A program made the position numbers and the translations under genes. From Ornithodoros turicata (lineage: Eukaryota; Arthropoda; Arachnida; Ixodida; Argasidae), in contig NC_088206.1 of NCBI RefSeq assembly GCF_037126465.1, positions 53,548,841 through 53,612,840 on the forward strand: a DNA stretch of 64,000 bases, given 5' to 3'. Position 1 is the first letter of the stretch. Each line of letters begins with the position of its first letter. This document shows positions 47,176 to 58,556 of the stretch, one piece after another. The notes beneath the pieces are model-generated. The model was not told where the DNA came from. It saw only the letters and a program-made list of their open reading frames with translations, and did no database searches.

Positions 47176-47555
47176 AATTCTGCCCTATGATGTGATTGGC
47201 TATGATGTTAAATAATGGATAATGATGTTATAGGCTGCGATGTCAAATGATGGGCAATTATGTTATGGGTTGTGATGTTGAATGATGGATAATGATGTGA
47301 TGGGCTGTGATGTTGAATGATGGGCAGTGATGTGTTGGGCTGTGATGTCGAATGATGGGTTATGATGTGTTGGGCTGTGATGTTGAATGATGGACAATGA
47401 TGTGGTGGACTGTGATGTTGAGTGATGGGCAATGATGTGATGGGCAGTTATGTGTTGGGCCGTGATGTCGAATGATGGGTTCTGATGTGATGGGCTGTGA
47501 TGTTGAATGATGAGTTATGACGTGATGGGCTGTGATCTTGAATGGTGAGTTAGTT
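47176..47555 (-). repeat. GATG-type minisatellite, right block, about 36-bp units
   Basis: About ten units with consensus TGATGGGCTGTGATGTTGAA and then TGATGGGCAATGATG. On the minus strand it gives a repetitive His/Ser/Pro frame (HHSPSHHYPSFNIT), which is a by-product of the repeat, not a gene. Confidence 0.85.
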
Positions 47556-49155
47556 TTTTTATTATAATTCAGTGACACGTTTTCTGGGACACCCTGTATA
47601 AAACTATATCTAAAAATATAAAACCATAAAAAATATTCTTTATAACATCCATGATATGACCGCTGATGGAGCAGCAGCCATATGTACGTACTTGAAACAG
47701 AAAGGTAACAAAATCCCAACGTCCTGATATCATTGAGGATCGGGAGTGACAAAAGACGCAACCAAAAAAAGGGCGTGGTGCTCGAGCAAACGAACGGGCA
47801 CTATAATTTTCACGGAGCGGGCGCACGGGCTCGGACAGTGTGAATAGCAGCCTTGAGCAATGCTAGTCCGTTTTCTCTCCGCTTCAAATTTCGATATTGA
47901 CACGGAGGAGGCACACTGTAGTCTGAAAAGGCGCGGACCTGACGACGAGTTTGTTCCGTGAAAATCGCTTATAATTATAACGTGGCGTGGGGAAAATTTA
48001 TCGTCGCGAACACGCCACACGCGTGGAAATACGGTTGTGTGCATGGCCTACATGAAGCAGAGTGGAGCCTGTGAAAAGTGCAAAAGAAAACACATACGCA
48101 CGTCTCGAACACTGTGAGCACACGGATGATCACCGAGGAAAAAAGCGGTCCCAACACGGACGCGAAAAATGTTAGTGTAAAACTTGTGAAACGTTGTGCA
48201 ACAAAACCGGTAACAAACCGACGCAACAAAAGACGTATTCGACAGCAATCGATGTCTAGTGTCATCATTATTTGTCTCCACTGTTTTTTTTTTTTGAAAT
48301 TATGACACAAAACGATGCTAGTGCATCGAATAGTATCAACACAAGCTGTGCCGTCTGAGGTTTTCCTGGTGTTTACGTAATAGATGCACATCATTTTAAT
48401 TATTTTTTACCAAGAAGGCTCAACGCCACTGTGAACCAAGAGGTTTCTGGATTTTTTTGTCATTCCGTGTCACCGCCGCGAAGCAACGCAAGAGGTTTCT
48501 GGATGCAACAGTGGGTTCCACGTCACCAGGCGGCTTTCTCAGCAGCGCTACTTATTTTGTCCTGGCAGTGTTACGGCAGAAAACATTATTTTCTGAACTT
48601 CCTTCTCATGTTTTGCCAGTGCCTTCTATACATACAATCTGTCCGTGTGACCCCAATGCTGCTGGTCAACAAACAAGCGGCATGTTGAAGAGAGAGTCGC
48701 ACTTGTGATTTTATAACGTTTAATAGCCATCTATGGGTGGAGACACTTAGAGAGATGTAGTCCGGTGAAGGGCCAGACATCCAAAACAGGGACATCAGGA
48801 ACCGGGTTTGGCGCGACGTCCGGGAAGTCATGGTTGCGCTGCAAGACATGTTACTCGCATTATTCTATGCGCTTCTGCCGCGTTTCATGGATTCCGATAA
48901 TTATCTCCCACATATGCTGAATATTTCATTGATAACTAGTACACCGCTACAAAACTGAGAAAACGCGAACTAGCACAACATGCTCTTGCACAATCAAACC
49001 TAAAATCATCATCATTATCCTAATATTTATTATTAAGATTAATAGTAATAAAACGCGACGTAAAATTATTTTCTACACTTCCACTGCACTTCTCTACATG
49101 CTTCTCCATTGCCTACACTTCCAATTGAGTTATACGATTACAACTACGTACAACA
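47556..49155. other. Non-genic stretch
   Basis: It starts with a solo AGGGTGTCCCAGAAAACGTG end (minus, 47568-47597), shared with 63177. Nothing else is identified. A GC-richer patch at 47760-48050 with AATTTTCAC/GTGAAAATCG has no coding support. AT-rich DNA lies at 49000-49060. Confidence 0.4.
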
Positions 49156-49372
49156 TGGGACAAAGGTTTATGGAACACGGCACAGACGTATTCCTTCATC
49201 ATAGTGGCGCCCTGCTTGCTCTCGGGAAGACATCGAATAAGAAACAGGTGACCGACTATCCTACCCGTCTCTCACCATGTGTGTCCACTCTTGTTTGCTG
49301 CTAGGCTGTCTCTCCAATGGAGAAATGCGACACCCCAGTGTTCCGTAAACTTTTGTCTCAAGCTGTATAAAT
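49156..49372. mobile_element. Small Tc1-like MITE, TIR GGGACAAAGGTTTATGGAAC
   Basis: The left end GGGACAAAGGTTTATGGAAC pairs with the right end GTTCCGTAAACTTTTGTCTC. These match the common Tc1-type terminus GCTGGACAAAAGTTTACGGA seen alone at 53231-53250. It is about 217 bp, without a transposase. Confidence 0.65.
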
Positions 49373-49929
49373 CGCAACGAACATGTCGTAAACATGTTAT
49401 CCCAATCAAACATACCGCATCGTTGTTGTCCAATCACTCGTGTCATCTTATCAACCGCATAGTAGGAATGGGTAGACGGGTCCAGTGAACCGTTAGGGAA
49501 GTATGAAGGGAGTAGCCTCAGGACGAGAGTCGCTGATACTTGGAACAGAGACTATTCTTCTTCTGGGCACCGTCCTCACCATTGGCATGGTATTTAAAGG
49601 GTTAGGTATGACGTGTTAAAGGTTCGTGCGAATTGTGGGTCAACAGCCGAGGGGAAGAAAGAGTCCGTACAAGCTTTTGCGGCCGGAGCAAATGGCCGCT
49701 TTGTTAGAGTGCGGAGTGATCTTGGCTCCAGACCGATTCTAGAAATGGGAGGTTCACGAACAAGGGGACGAAACGGGACAACAGGCACGAATTGGCGAGC
49801 ATTCCGGAAGATAATGAAGTCAGTGGATACGTGGGGAAATTTTCGGAGCAAGCAAAGTGTTCCCTTCTTCTTCGTTGTAAGATATACAGGGTGTTTCACC
49901 TAACGTGATAAAAAATTCTAACTGGCAAC

Positions 49930-51929
49930 CAGGTAAGGGTAACGGTAACGGAAACAGAAACGGTATATTACCGAAATTGCAGATGGTAACGATAACGGAA
50001 ACACATACCACGGTCCTCCGTTACCGGAAACAGAAACGGAAAAGAAAATTATCGTCCGGTATTGAATTCGGGTAATGGCTATTCCATTCGGGTAATGGTT
50101 GTGCGACGACATTTGAGTGACTTTTCATTTTATTTTTGTATTTTAATGACTCAATTCCCTGTAAAGCTCTAAATACTACACGTGAGCATGGAAACAAAGC
50201 TCAATATTGGATCTCGAGGGTGCATCCCTCGCTTACCTCGTCTCAGTTCTCATAACTGCATGACATCAACACATGACTAAACTCCATCGTAGCACCAGGA
50301 TGACCACAAGGATGACAGCACACAATTTTTAGTTATTTATTTTTACTGTTTCTCATTTCACTGTGGCTAAGGCAGTATTGGGCAGTATTATTTACTACTG
50401 CGAGCGTCCGCTTTTGAATGCGACATTGGATGAAGGTTACGCCCATTTTTAGTTGCTGGATTCGGAGTGGCTGAAGACTGAAGACATGCTCCTACATTTT
50501 TTAAAAATCTTACAACGTGGAGGGGGGGGGAATATATATTTATTGAATGGAAAGGTCTGCCAGACCAAGGTCGGCATGCTATTCCATTAAAAAAAATCAA
50601 AACAAAACGAAGAATAAATAGAAAGGAAAGGACGCGGACGCCTTACAAGGTGTGCGCACCCCAACGAACTATAATTCCTTGTGTAGTGTGTACGCGTGAC
50701 ACCGAAGCAGCACTTGGGCAAAACAGTGTGCGGACACAGCCGGACTGGCTGTCCTCCCACACACTAAATTTTTTACACCTATGTTAGTGTAAGAGGGGTG
50801 TATTTTGCAACATACACCGAGATCACACTCATATTACACCCCTTCGAGGCTGATCCTCTCATAGATGGGTGCGAATTGGGTACACATCTACATTGGTGTG
50901 TTAAGGGTGTACTAAGGGTGCAATGTTCTAAGGGTGTTTGGTCTTATTCTAAAATGTTTAACGTTGTCGTGGAATATGAATGGCGTGTACACTGAGACTT
51001 AATTATTCCTCATACCAAAACCAGTAAGAAACACAAACGTTATCTTGATGGTGAGTTGATGATGAGTTGAGCAATTCCTCACTTCAGTGTTTTTTTTTTT
51101 TTTTTTGTGGGGGGGGGGGGGGTGTTATATAATCAAATTTAACTTAGACGCGTCACCCTTCGTTTTGACTGCAATGCGATCAGGGCTATCGATTTTGCAG
51201 ACGCTCGCAAGACAGGCAATGTATATAGTATCTGTTTTTTCTTAGAAAGGAAATGCCTTTCTAAGTGAGCTTTTGGGTCGTCATCCCATTTATGTGATGT
51301 TTCAAATTTATCTCTAAATTTAAGCGCGTGTATTATTATCCGTATATCAGACCGTATATGGCACCAGTTCGGAATTGCTATATTGGGAGAACACAATGCA
51401 TTATATGTTCATGTTACGCATTTACTTTGACTGATTTGCATGATACCCTCACTATATGGAAACAAAGCTGCACACGTTACACCATTGCTTAAGGGTGTTG
51501 ATTTACACCAAACATTCAATCAGTTACAGGGTATCGTCCAATTACCAGTGTAGACCAACAAGCCGCACACCCGCTAAGTAGATGTTACACCCTTTCAGAG
51601 GTAATGTGAGTGTATCATAACTCACACCCTTTTAAGTGTAAAAGTTTGAAGGTGTTGTGAAATACACCCTGAGAGGTAGGTGTATTTCATTACACGTACA
51701 AACTTTTGCATTCAAAGGAGTGTGAGTTATGGTACACCCACCTTACACTCAAAAGAGTGTAAACAAGTTTAGTGTGCACAGCTCTGTAACAGCATTGCCA
51801 TTACCGGAAACAGTAACAGAAACGTAACGGAAACGAAAAGGCTGGTATCAGAAACGGATAACGGAAGCGAAAATATAGCAATAACGAAAATGGAAACGGT
51901 AACGAAAATACGTCCGTTATCCTTCCCTG
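49930..51929. mobile_element. hAT-type foldback element, 2 kb, TIR CAGGTAAGGGTAACGG
   Basis: It starts CAGGTAAGGGTAACGGTAAC and ends CCGTTATCCTTCCCTG. Exact 8-bp duplication CTGGCAAC at 49922-49929 and 51930-51937. Both ends are filled with GGTAACGGAAAC motifs (49936-50100 and 51781-51925). A second element is nested at 50761-51774. A solo end of the same family is at 23808-23856. Confidence 0.9.
50761..51774. mobile_element. Nested foldback element, TIR ACACTAAA
   Basis: It begins ACACTAAATTTTTTACACCT and ends GTGTAAACAAGTTTAGTGT. GGGTGTA and TACACCC motifs recur on both sides. An inner hairpin at 51590-51760 pairs ACTCACACCCTTTTAAGTG with the region CATTCAAAGGAGTGTGAGT. A T run and G tract are at 51091-51123. 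Target duplication is unclear. Confidence 0.65.
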
Positions 51930-52210
51930 CTGGCAACATACTCGCCGGAGGACTGTGGGCGTTCGGCAATTGCCTTCTGGAAACTTTTGCCACCGTTAAA
52001 GAAGGCTTTCAATGAAAGCCTTTGTCTACGCTTTCATCCAAACGCTTTCGTCTACGGAGCAATACATTCGATGCCACCCCTGTGCTTCCAACGCTGCGTG
52101 CTGGGCGGAGACGCTCAAGCCTCGAGTCCTCTGTTCGAAATATCGGCGGCTCTCGTCCTGAAGCTCTTACCTCAACATTTGCTTACCGGGTCACTGGATT
52201 TTCTACCTTT

Positions 52211-53646
52211 CTATTGTAGTGTGGTAGTATGCTTACGACTGCAAACCCGCTGGCAAGAGCCCAGGTCCGCGTAGTTGTTTTCATTCCCTTCGCATCCAGT
52301 GTAGACGAACTTCTGGCACTCCCCGCTAACGACGTCAAAATAGTACCTCTCGACCTCCGCAGAACAGTTCCCAACGTCCAAAGGTGCTAAGCACTTTCTG
52401 TGGGACAAATCTACAGAGAACGAAGGCATGCCATCAATCAGTATCGTCTACAGTCAATTTCACAGCTCTAGTGAACATTGTATTACTGGCGCAGTTTTTG
52501 TAGCAACTGACTATCCTCTTGTAGTTGTTGCTGTTCCCGTAACAACCTCCATAAATGAACTCTTCGCAGCGGCCCGATGTGGCGTTGAAGTAGTAGCGTC
52601 TCATGTGAGCTTTGCACGGCCCTGGATCTGGAGATGCTGTACAGGCAGGGGGCTTCGGTCTGAGCAGCAGTCCTGCAAGGGGAGGACCATCAGTGGCTAC
52701 AAGTTCTATGAATACGAACCGCATCTGCAACATACTCTTGTCATCGTGGAACTTTTTTTTTTACTTTCGTGTTAGCGCCGCGAAGCAACTGTGGCTATGA
52801 GCGGCGTACAGATGTGGACAGATGGAGAGAGGACAGCAGGAAGGAGTGGGGTGACAGGGGGGTTAGTGTGCCTCCTGGGCCGACTTCAGGGGGAACTGTG
52901 CCGACATTCGTCTGAAGAGTCTTCGGAAAACCCAGGGAAAACCTCAGACAGCACAGCCGGTGGTAGGATTCGAACCCACCACCTCCCAGTCAGCACGACA
53001 CTAATCGTGGAAGTTGACGCCATACATGCACTGGACTCCTCAATGCTAACGTCTGGTCGGCACTCGGAATACGGACAATGACTCGCGGTAAGTGTGGAAT
53101 TAAAAAAAAAAAAAATACAACTCACTAAGATAGTCGCGCACGCGGTCACTTCTCCACGACTGAACATTATTGTGGCGGTTACTACGCTACACGACAATCT
53201 GTCCTTACGTTGCTTTATTCATTTAATAATTGGTACAGTGCTGGACAAAAGTTTACGGAATTTTTTATTAATATTAATTAATATATAAAAATATTAATTA
53301 ATAAACATTTTAATTAACATTAATGAATAACAACCTGCGGCTAGCAATGCAAGTAGCAATGCAAGGTCGTACGTGAAGTTCGTCATATTTCGCCCAAATG
53401 GCTATTTTCTCCAAGTGCTTAGATCCTGCTGGAATTAATTTTTCGGTGTTACTCGCACTGTGTATGAAGATTCAACTACTGCTCATCTGCTGCTTCCTGC
53501 ACTCCGCGCCCTATTTCTTCTAGAGGTGATTACTATTGATGGGCATCTTCGAGAAAACGTTGAAACGGTAAGAACTAAAAAAAAGAAACCTTACCTGAAG
53601 TGAGCTCGACAACGACGAAAAACACGACAGGGTAGATCACCTTCAT
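52211..53646 (-). CDS. Secreted two-Kunitz-domain protease inhibitor, about 145 aa
   Basis: Exons 53646-53595, 52672-52487 and 52410-52211 (or to a donor at 52237). Exon 1 encodes a signal peptide, MKVIYPVVFFVVVELTS, with ATG at 53646. Exons 2 and 3 each hold one Kunitz/BPTI domain with exact C-8-C-15-C-7-C-12-C-3-C spacing. All introns are phase 1, the classic exon-shuffling arrangement for this domain. The P1 position after Cys2 is Lys in domain 1 (GPCKAH), predicting inhibition of trypsin-like enzymes, and Ser in domain 2 (GNCSAE), predicting a weak or elastase-like target. If exon 3 is terminal, the tail is SRKHTTTLQ and then TAG at 52213-52211. A strong donor (GTAAGC at 52236-52231) leaves open further exons to the left; none was found. 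No poly(A) signal is obvious. Such proteins are common in tick saliva and midgut, but this one's tissue is unknown. Confidence 0.85.
52752..53010 (-). repeat. tRNA-derived SINE, well-conserved copy
   Basis: Minus-strand copy with the B box GGGTTCGAATCC (about 52977-52966), the full body and the 3' end GCTTCGCGGCGCTAACACG followed by an A-rich tail (T run 52751-52762). It lies in intron 1 of the Kunitz gene, about 80 bp upstream of exon 2. Confidence 0.85.
53231..53262 (+). mobile_element. Solo Tc1-like terminus
   Basis: CAGTGCTGGACAAAAGTTTACGGAA is the typical end of a Tc1-like family, followed by AT-rich sequence without a partner end nearby. Confidence 0.5.
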
Positions 53647-54994
53647 AGCTTTCTTCAGCTCTTTAATGCTCTGCCCGCGAGAGTCGTCACCTAGCTCCTG
53701 GAAACGCGGGAATAAAAATGAACCCCCGCCCCTTACATGTGCGTGTATAAGAGCATACAGGGTAGATTGTACCAAGGTATATCTAAACTGGTAGCGAAAA
53801 CTAGCGAAAATACCAAATCAGACCCATCGGCAAGGCCACCAGCAAGAGGCGCGAGCGATCCTGGGTGTTGACAGTAGAGGTACGGTTGTAAACAGAAAAA
53901 CTTTGCAACATGGGCGTCGCTTGTGTGTGTACTAATAGGTTATTCATAATTTCAATGTAGAAAAAACTTTCTGTTGCCCCGCTCGTGCACAGTACGTTTC
54001 CGTATCCTGCTCCTTGCGCATGTGTGCGAAATTGCAAAATTCCCATATCGGACCCCCCTCCTGGGAACAAGGCTAACCGGAAGTCGCGCGTCGCTAGTAA
54101 TAAATTGCGCTGTAATGTGCAAATTCTGTAGTGAGGTTAGGTTAGGTTAGGTCAGTACATTTTACACGCGCGGGGGGGGGGTCCGGGGGGGGGGGGGGGT
54201 TCCCCCCTCGCAGTTGTTCGAGACTGTGCTCACTTCCGTCTAAGCCTCGTTCCCAGGGTTAGATCGGAGGGGGTCCAATGTGGGATTTCTGGCTCACTCC
54301 ACAGTTGGGTCTGTTTATCCGTGCGTCTCTGTATCCGTACCATGTGTCCGTGCATTGTAATACGGAGTTCGTACAGTCTTTGGGTTAAGCAGGAAGCGAC
54401 GTTCACATCTCTGTGCTGTAAACCAAGATTAACACGAGTGAACAGATGAATACAATGATCCCATGTTGCTGGGCCCGCGAAAGAAAGGTTTCGTCATGGG
54501 ACGAGCGGCCATTATGGTGTGAGTGTTAGCAGGAACCAACTGTGTACAACGATGTCGTGTTTTGTTGCGATGGACCTGTAACGGCCACTTATTGAATAAA
54601 TGCAAACGTCTAATCACTAGGTATACGTATAGCTCTAGGTGAGAAATGGGCCTTATGTGAGCCTTCCTAATTTCTGTATGGTCATCACGATGCCTTTCTG
54701 TTTGGAGTTGTCAAAATCTGTGATAACCGTATGTATTTGGAATTTATATGATTCATTAAACCTGATATGCTTTATTTTTCTGTGTTCCCGTCTGGTATTG
54801 TTGACTGGGCGCGGAAAAGGGAATACAGAGCAAGTGAAGTGGGCCAATGTAAACGTGCATGGCTAATTATGCACTAATTATTATTCATACTAGTGACGTC
54901 ATTTATTTACAATCGTAGTAGTCCGCGCAACGGATGGATGGCGCTGACCGTCTCAATCATGGCGTCATTCTGAAGCCACAGGGGCCTATGGGAG
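53647..54994. other. 5' flank of the Kunitz gene
   Basis: No TATA box is obvious upstream of 53646. Three perfect TTAGG units lie at 54137-54151, and G tracts at 54171-54201. Two facing copies of a segment (CCCATATCGGACCCCCCTCC at 54043 and GGAGGGGGTCCAATGTGGGA at 54267) frame the G tracts as an inverted pair. No exon is supported. Confidence 0.4.
54137..54151 (+). repeat. Interstitial TTAGG telomere-type repeat, three units
   Basis: TTAGGTTAGGTTAGG in a GAGG...TCAG context. TTAGG is the ancestral arthropod telomere repeat. Three units can arise by chance or repair. Confidence 0.6.
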
Positions 54995-55164
54995 TTGCGC
55001 TACCTGTTTAAATATACCTTGGATTGTACTGTCACTAGCCTTTTTCTTTTCCCCGGTAGTCACCCGAATCCAATGGAGGATATCTCACGCGTACCTGGCG
55101 CCCGTATGTACCACTATCAGCGTATGCGACCTTCACAATGCAAGTTTGCGATAACAGAGTCGGG

Positions 55165-55455
55165 AACTGCGTCTCATCACAACGAGCGCTTCCGGGTTCG
55201 GAATCCGGAGCCGCTTTTACGATCTCGGGATGCAGGGTCCTCTAAACATGGATCCGGGGATGGGTTGGAATTTTTGTGCAACTTTTCGGTCGGTAAGATG
55301 CTGCTTCCTTTCCAGCTCACAACTATCATAAATCATTCGTTCTCAGGAAAGTCGAAATTTATTATCCCGAGAAACTCGGGATTTGGCCCCTCAATGTCGC
55401 GAGATTTCGAGACATTCGGAATATCGAGATCGGAACACTACCCATGCCTAATACT
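55165..55455. mobile_element. Probable hAT-like element end with CGGGAT motifs
   Basis: Dense TCGGAAT, ATCTCGGGAT, CCCGAGAAACTCGGGATT and GAGATTTCGAGAC motifs end in GATCGGAACACTACCCATGC. The texture matches the motif-array ends of the other MITEs. The left terminus was not found. A chance + frame of about 200 codons across it (54995-55609) is not a gene. Confidence 0.45.
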
Positions 55456-56579
55456 TCCCTTTGATTCCTTCCACAGAGAACCAGTACGAGGTGCTTACCT
55501 ATGCGTGTACTTCCTTCTGAATGCAACCGATACTCCTCTTGCACAGTTTGCCGTAATCACACAACAGCCTCTTCGCATATGCGCAGCAGTGCGCAGTATG
55601 CAGACATAGTGCGAAAGCAGATACGTGAGAAACGCTCTTCACACGTGACCTTCGAGCAAACATAACTTTTTGTATACTGCTCGTTATGCTTCAAACAAAG
55701 AGGGTCGTTACAGGCACGGTTTCGGAGAAAAACGTGTTGAACTTAACGACGGTTTAAATATGGACACATCGTACACGTCTTTTTGAACGATTTCAAGGTG
55801 AGACGTGCGTGTGCGTGGTAAACGGCTTTTCTTTTCTTCTTCACGTACTGGAGTACTGATTGTGTTCGTTCGCGAATAAGCTATTTGTAGTCTCCGTATT
55901 CGTGTAGAATTCATTTCCAGGGAAGCCTGAATTGTGAATTTTTCAGCCATGGTCTCAGTGATTCATTGTGCTCCCCACCCCCCGCCCGACACCACAAAAT
56001 TTACGTGCACGGCCAAAATTTATCGTGATACCATTACACCGACGTTGGCTCGAAAGTCTGCCTTCCTTCATTCAAAAATGCGGTTTGAACCGCACAGACA
56101 ACAGCTAGCCCACCGTAAAGTAACAAGTGAGTAACAAAGCAACACGAAGACACAAATATTCTGCTGTAGTGATGGCGTATGCCCGTGATGTTTATGTGCC
56201 AACACTTGCCAATGTCGGACGATGATTGCTGCATTTCATGGCTACCACAACAGACCCACTTGGGATCTTCTTTGAGAACGTGAAATTAATCCTTGCGAAC
56301 ATGGCACTCTTCCAGGGGATACTTCGTTCACTCAATATATGATTTACTGTTCTTTCGCTCGAACCGGACTGCCAGTTATGCCCACTGGATTGTAACATTC
56401 CCCGCCTTCCTGAGCTACGAGATTTTTTTCCCAATCCGCTACAGCGCACTCTCCCTCATGAAGCTCACCTTAGATCCCGCATATCTATGAGAAACTCACA
56501 ATGCAAGCCTGCTGCTCGACAACGTACAATACGGCACGTCTTTTTGCGGAACCTAATTGCTATTTGTTGGTTGCCCTCC

Positions 56580-57356
56580 TCAGGGGCCCCTGCCGAGGAG
56601 GGCGACACAGCCGATACTCGGTTTCCTGGTCCTGAGTACCGCTCGGGGGCTTGCGCCGCCCCGACTGTTGTCCGTGGTCACCGGACCTGTACTGTCCGCG
56701 GCCCGAAGAATCGAACCACAACTGTAGCATGCTCCTCTCGATCTGTCCGTTCGCGTTGGCGTCCCTACACCAGAGCCGTGTTGCGTGATCCCGAGGCTTC
56801 GTTCCAACAAGGCCTCGAGACGGTCCAAGAAGCCGTCATCTCTCTTATTTACCGCGTGTCGCTGTCCGAGATACCTCGCACAGCCAATGCGTATCGACAC
56901 AACCTTCTCATTGCGTTCGTCTTTCTCTGCGACCTCGATAGCTTCCTGCATACTTTTCGGTTCGCGCGAGCGAACGAAGCGCCTGACCGGATCCCTAACC
57001 CGGATCATCCCGGATCATCATACCCTTTCCTATAGCGCGCGTACGCGGTTGGCGAAAGCTCGTGCGTCGTCATGTTTTTCCATTTTGACGCCTTTTGATT
57101 CCGTATCAAACCGGCTTATGGCCATCTTTTTGAATAATTCAAAAGAGTTGACCACTAGGGCCTCTTCCTCCAGCCAAGCAAAGTTATGCGCACTTCCCAT
57201 CATTTTATACCTAGCCATGCCAATAAGCTGATTATCTTTCCAACCCCCCATCTTTCCCAACTGCTCTAAAACCTTAATTAGCATCAGCCGAAGATATAAA
57301 GGTTCAAAGAACCAAAAGTGAATAAACCGGTTCACACCGGTGTCTGCAATAATCAA
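56580..57356 (-). pseudogene. LTR-retrotransposon gag remnant
   Basis: The first part (57356-57030) has KMGGWKDNQLIGMARYKMM, VVNSFELFKKMAISRFDTE and DDARAFANRVRAL, the layout of a Metaviridae-type capsid. After an in-frame TAG and two TGA codons, the same frame resumes at 57008 with RRFVRSREPKSMQEAIEVAE, then a CYSCG that could be half a zinc knuckle. No pol or LTR was recognised next to it. An old, dead copy. Confidence 0.6.
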
Positions 57357-57969
57357 GCAACAAGTTTAACCTCTCATGTCCCTTCCAGAAAACTCATTTC
57401 AATCTTGTGCAAGTATATCGATATGCCACACATTTTGCACGCAGTTTTCTTATCTTCTACTATCTCCCGTGCCGTCACATCTTTGCTCCTGCACAACATT
57501 CTTGACTCATTTAAACTTGGTTTGCATGTGTAGCTTCTACGGTTGGCGGGCAGATGTACGATGTTTTTTACTGACAGTTGATGTTCACGTAACCGTTCAT
57601 TTACATTACAGGCGAGGGCACAAAAGAGATACAGCGGTTGTACATTGCTTAATGGGTTCGGTAAGTGACGTCACAATCGGTATAACTACGCCATGTGGCG
57701 GTCGTTGGAAGGAAGTAATTTGTGTCTTTAAAGGAACTGTAAAGTGAATTTCAACCCAGGGTAACCTTATGATTTTATGAAAGCCGAGGCAGAGTACATC
57801 TCAGTTACGAAATATTTCTTTTGGAATCATTTTTTATTTTTTATTTTATTGAGAATTGTCTACGGAGGATGAATTGCCGTCATCACTGTCACCTGGCCGC
57901 GTGGTGTGTCTTCATGTGTAATGAAAATGTTGAGAGCCTCAGAGCGGAAATGTGGTATTGCTCCTTCAG
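57357..57969. other. Non-genic stretch
   Basis: It contains the repeat head TTTAAAGGAACTGTAAAGTG at 57728-57747, related to 36315. The rest gives no signal. Confidence 0.35.
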
Positions 57970-58412
57970 TTCAGGTGTCCTTGCGGCAAATGCGTGCAGA
58001 TGCCGACGTTAGAAGAATGCCTTTGTTGCCGAATGAGACGTTACTGACGCAGCGCAGCGGTTGCATTTCAAGAAATCAGTACATTGAAATACTGTGGCTG
58101 GACACTGAGGTGCTCCAGGTGTCCTACTGCTACGTGAGAGAAAGCGACGACTACGCCCTTATCAGGAACAGCCAAGTGAACAAGTGAGTTCATTCACGTG
58201 TACCTTCTGTTTGTTATCAGTAAAGTTACATATCATAATTTTACGCTGCGCATGGTAGATGCAGGAAGTTTTGGGGACGTTGCTTACAAACAGTTTATCA
58301 GGTGGCTCTGGGGAACATTAGGAAAGCACGGCTGAAAGGCTTCAAAGCATGTGCTGTACACGTCATAAGGGAAAACTTTCCTTCTGAAGCATACAAATGT
58401 TCTTGCTTTTGA
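57970..58412 (+). pseudogene. P2RX7-C-type zinc domain gene, frameshifted
   Basis: The + strand encodes, in shifting frames, the P2X7 intracellular-domain signature. First comes the Cys cluster CPCGKCVQMPTLEECLCC (57976-58029), then after a shift GCISRNQYIEILWLDTEVLQ, ending NSQVN at a donor (GTGAGT at about 58183). A 56-bp intron-like gap ends in GGTAG at about 58240. Next come AYKQFIRWLWGTLGK and, after another shift, RLKGFKACAVHVIRENFPSE, stopping at 58412. At least two single-base shifts are needed. This zinc-binding domain is found alone in many invertebrate proteins (family knowledge). A sequencing-error explanation cannot be excluded, but several lesions favour a pseudogene. Confidence 0.7.
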
Positions 58413-58443
58413 CGTGTGAAGCAGTAGGTGCTGTCTTTTTTTT

Positions 58444-58556
58444 TTTTTGATTGCGTGTTAGCGCCGCGAAGCAACTGTGGCAATGAGCGGCGTACAGATG
58501 TGGACAGATAGAGAGAGGACAGCAGGAAGGAGTGGGGGGACAGGGGGATTATGTAG
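58444..58556 (-). repeat. tRNA-derived SINE, truncated 3' half
   Basis: It carries the family 3' end GCCACAGTTGCTTCGCGGCG with its A-rich tail (T run at 58437-58449 on plus) and breaks off within the body at about 58556. It was inserted 30 bp after the P2RX7-C-like relic. Confidence 0.75.

Noticed and set aside
47208..47761. His/Ser/Pro-repeat protein on the minus strand
   Set aside because: It is the translation of the GATG minisatellite and has no start context or flanking exons.
54995..55609. 204-codon plus-strand ORF
   Set aside because: Its middle is a motif-array transposon end (CGGGAT/ATTCGG) and no family was recognised. The frame is open probably because of GC-rich repeats.
56487..57231. 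Plus-strand ORFs of 148-182 codons
   Set aside because: They are antisense to the gag remnant, whose minus-strand frame has recognisable capsid features.
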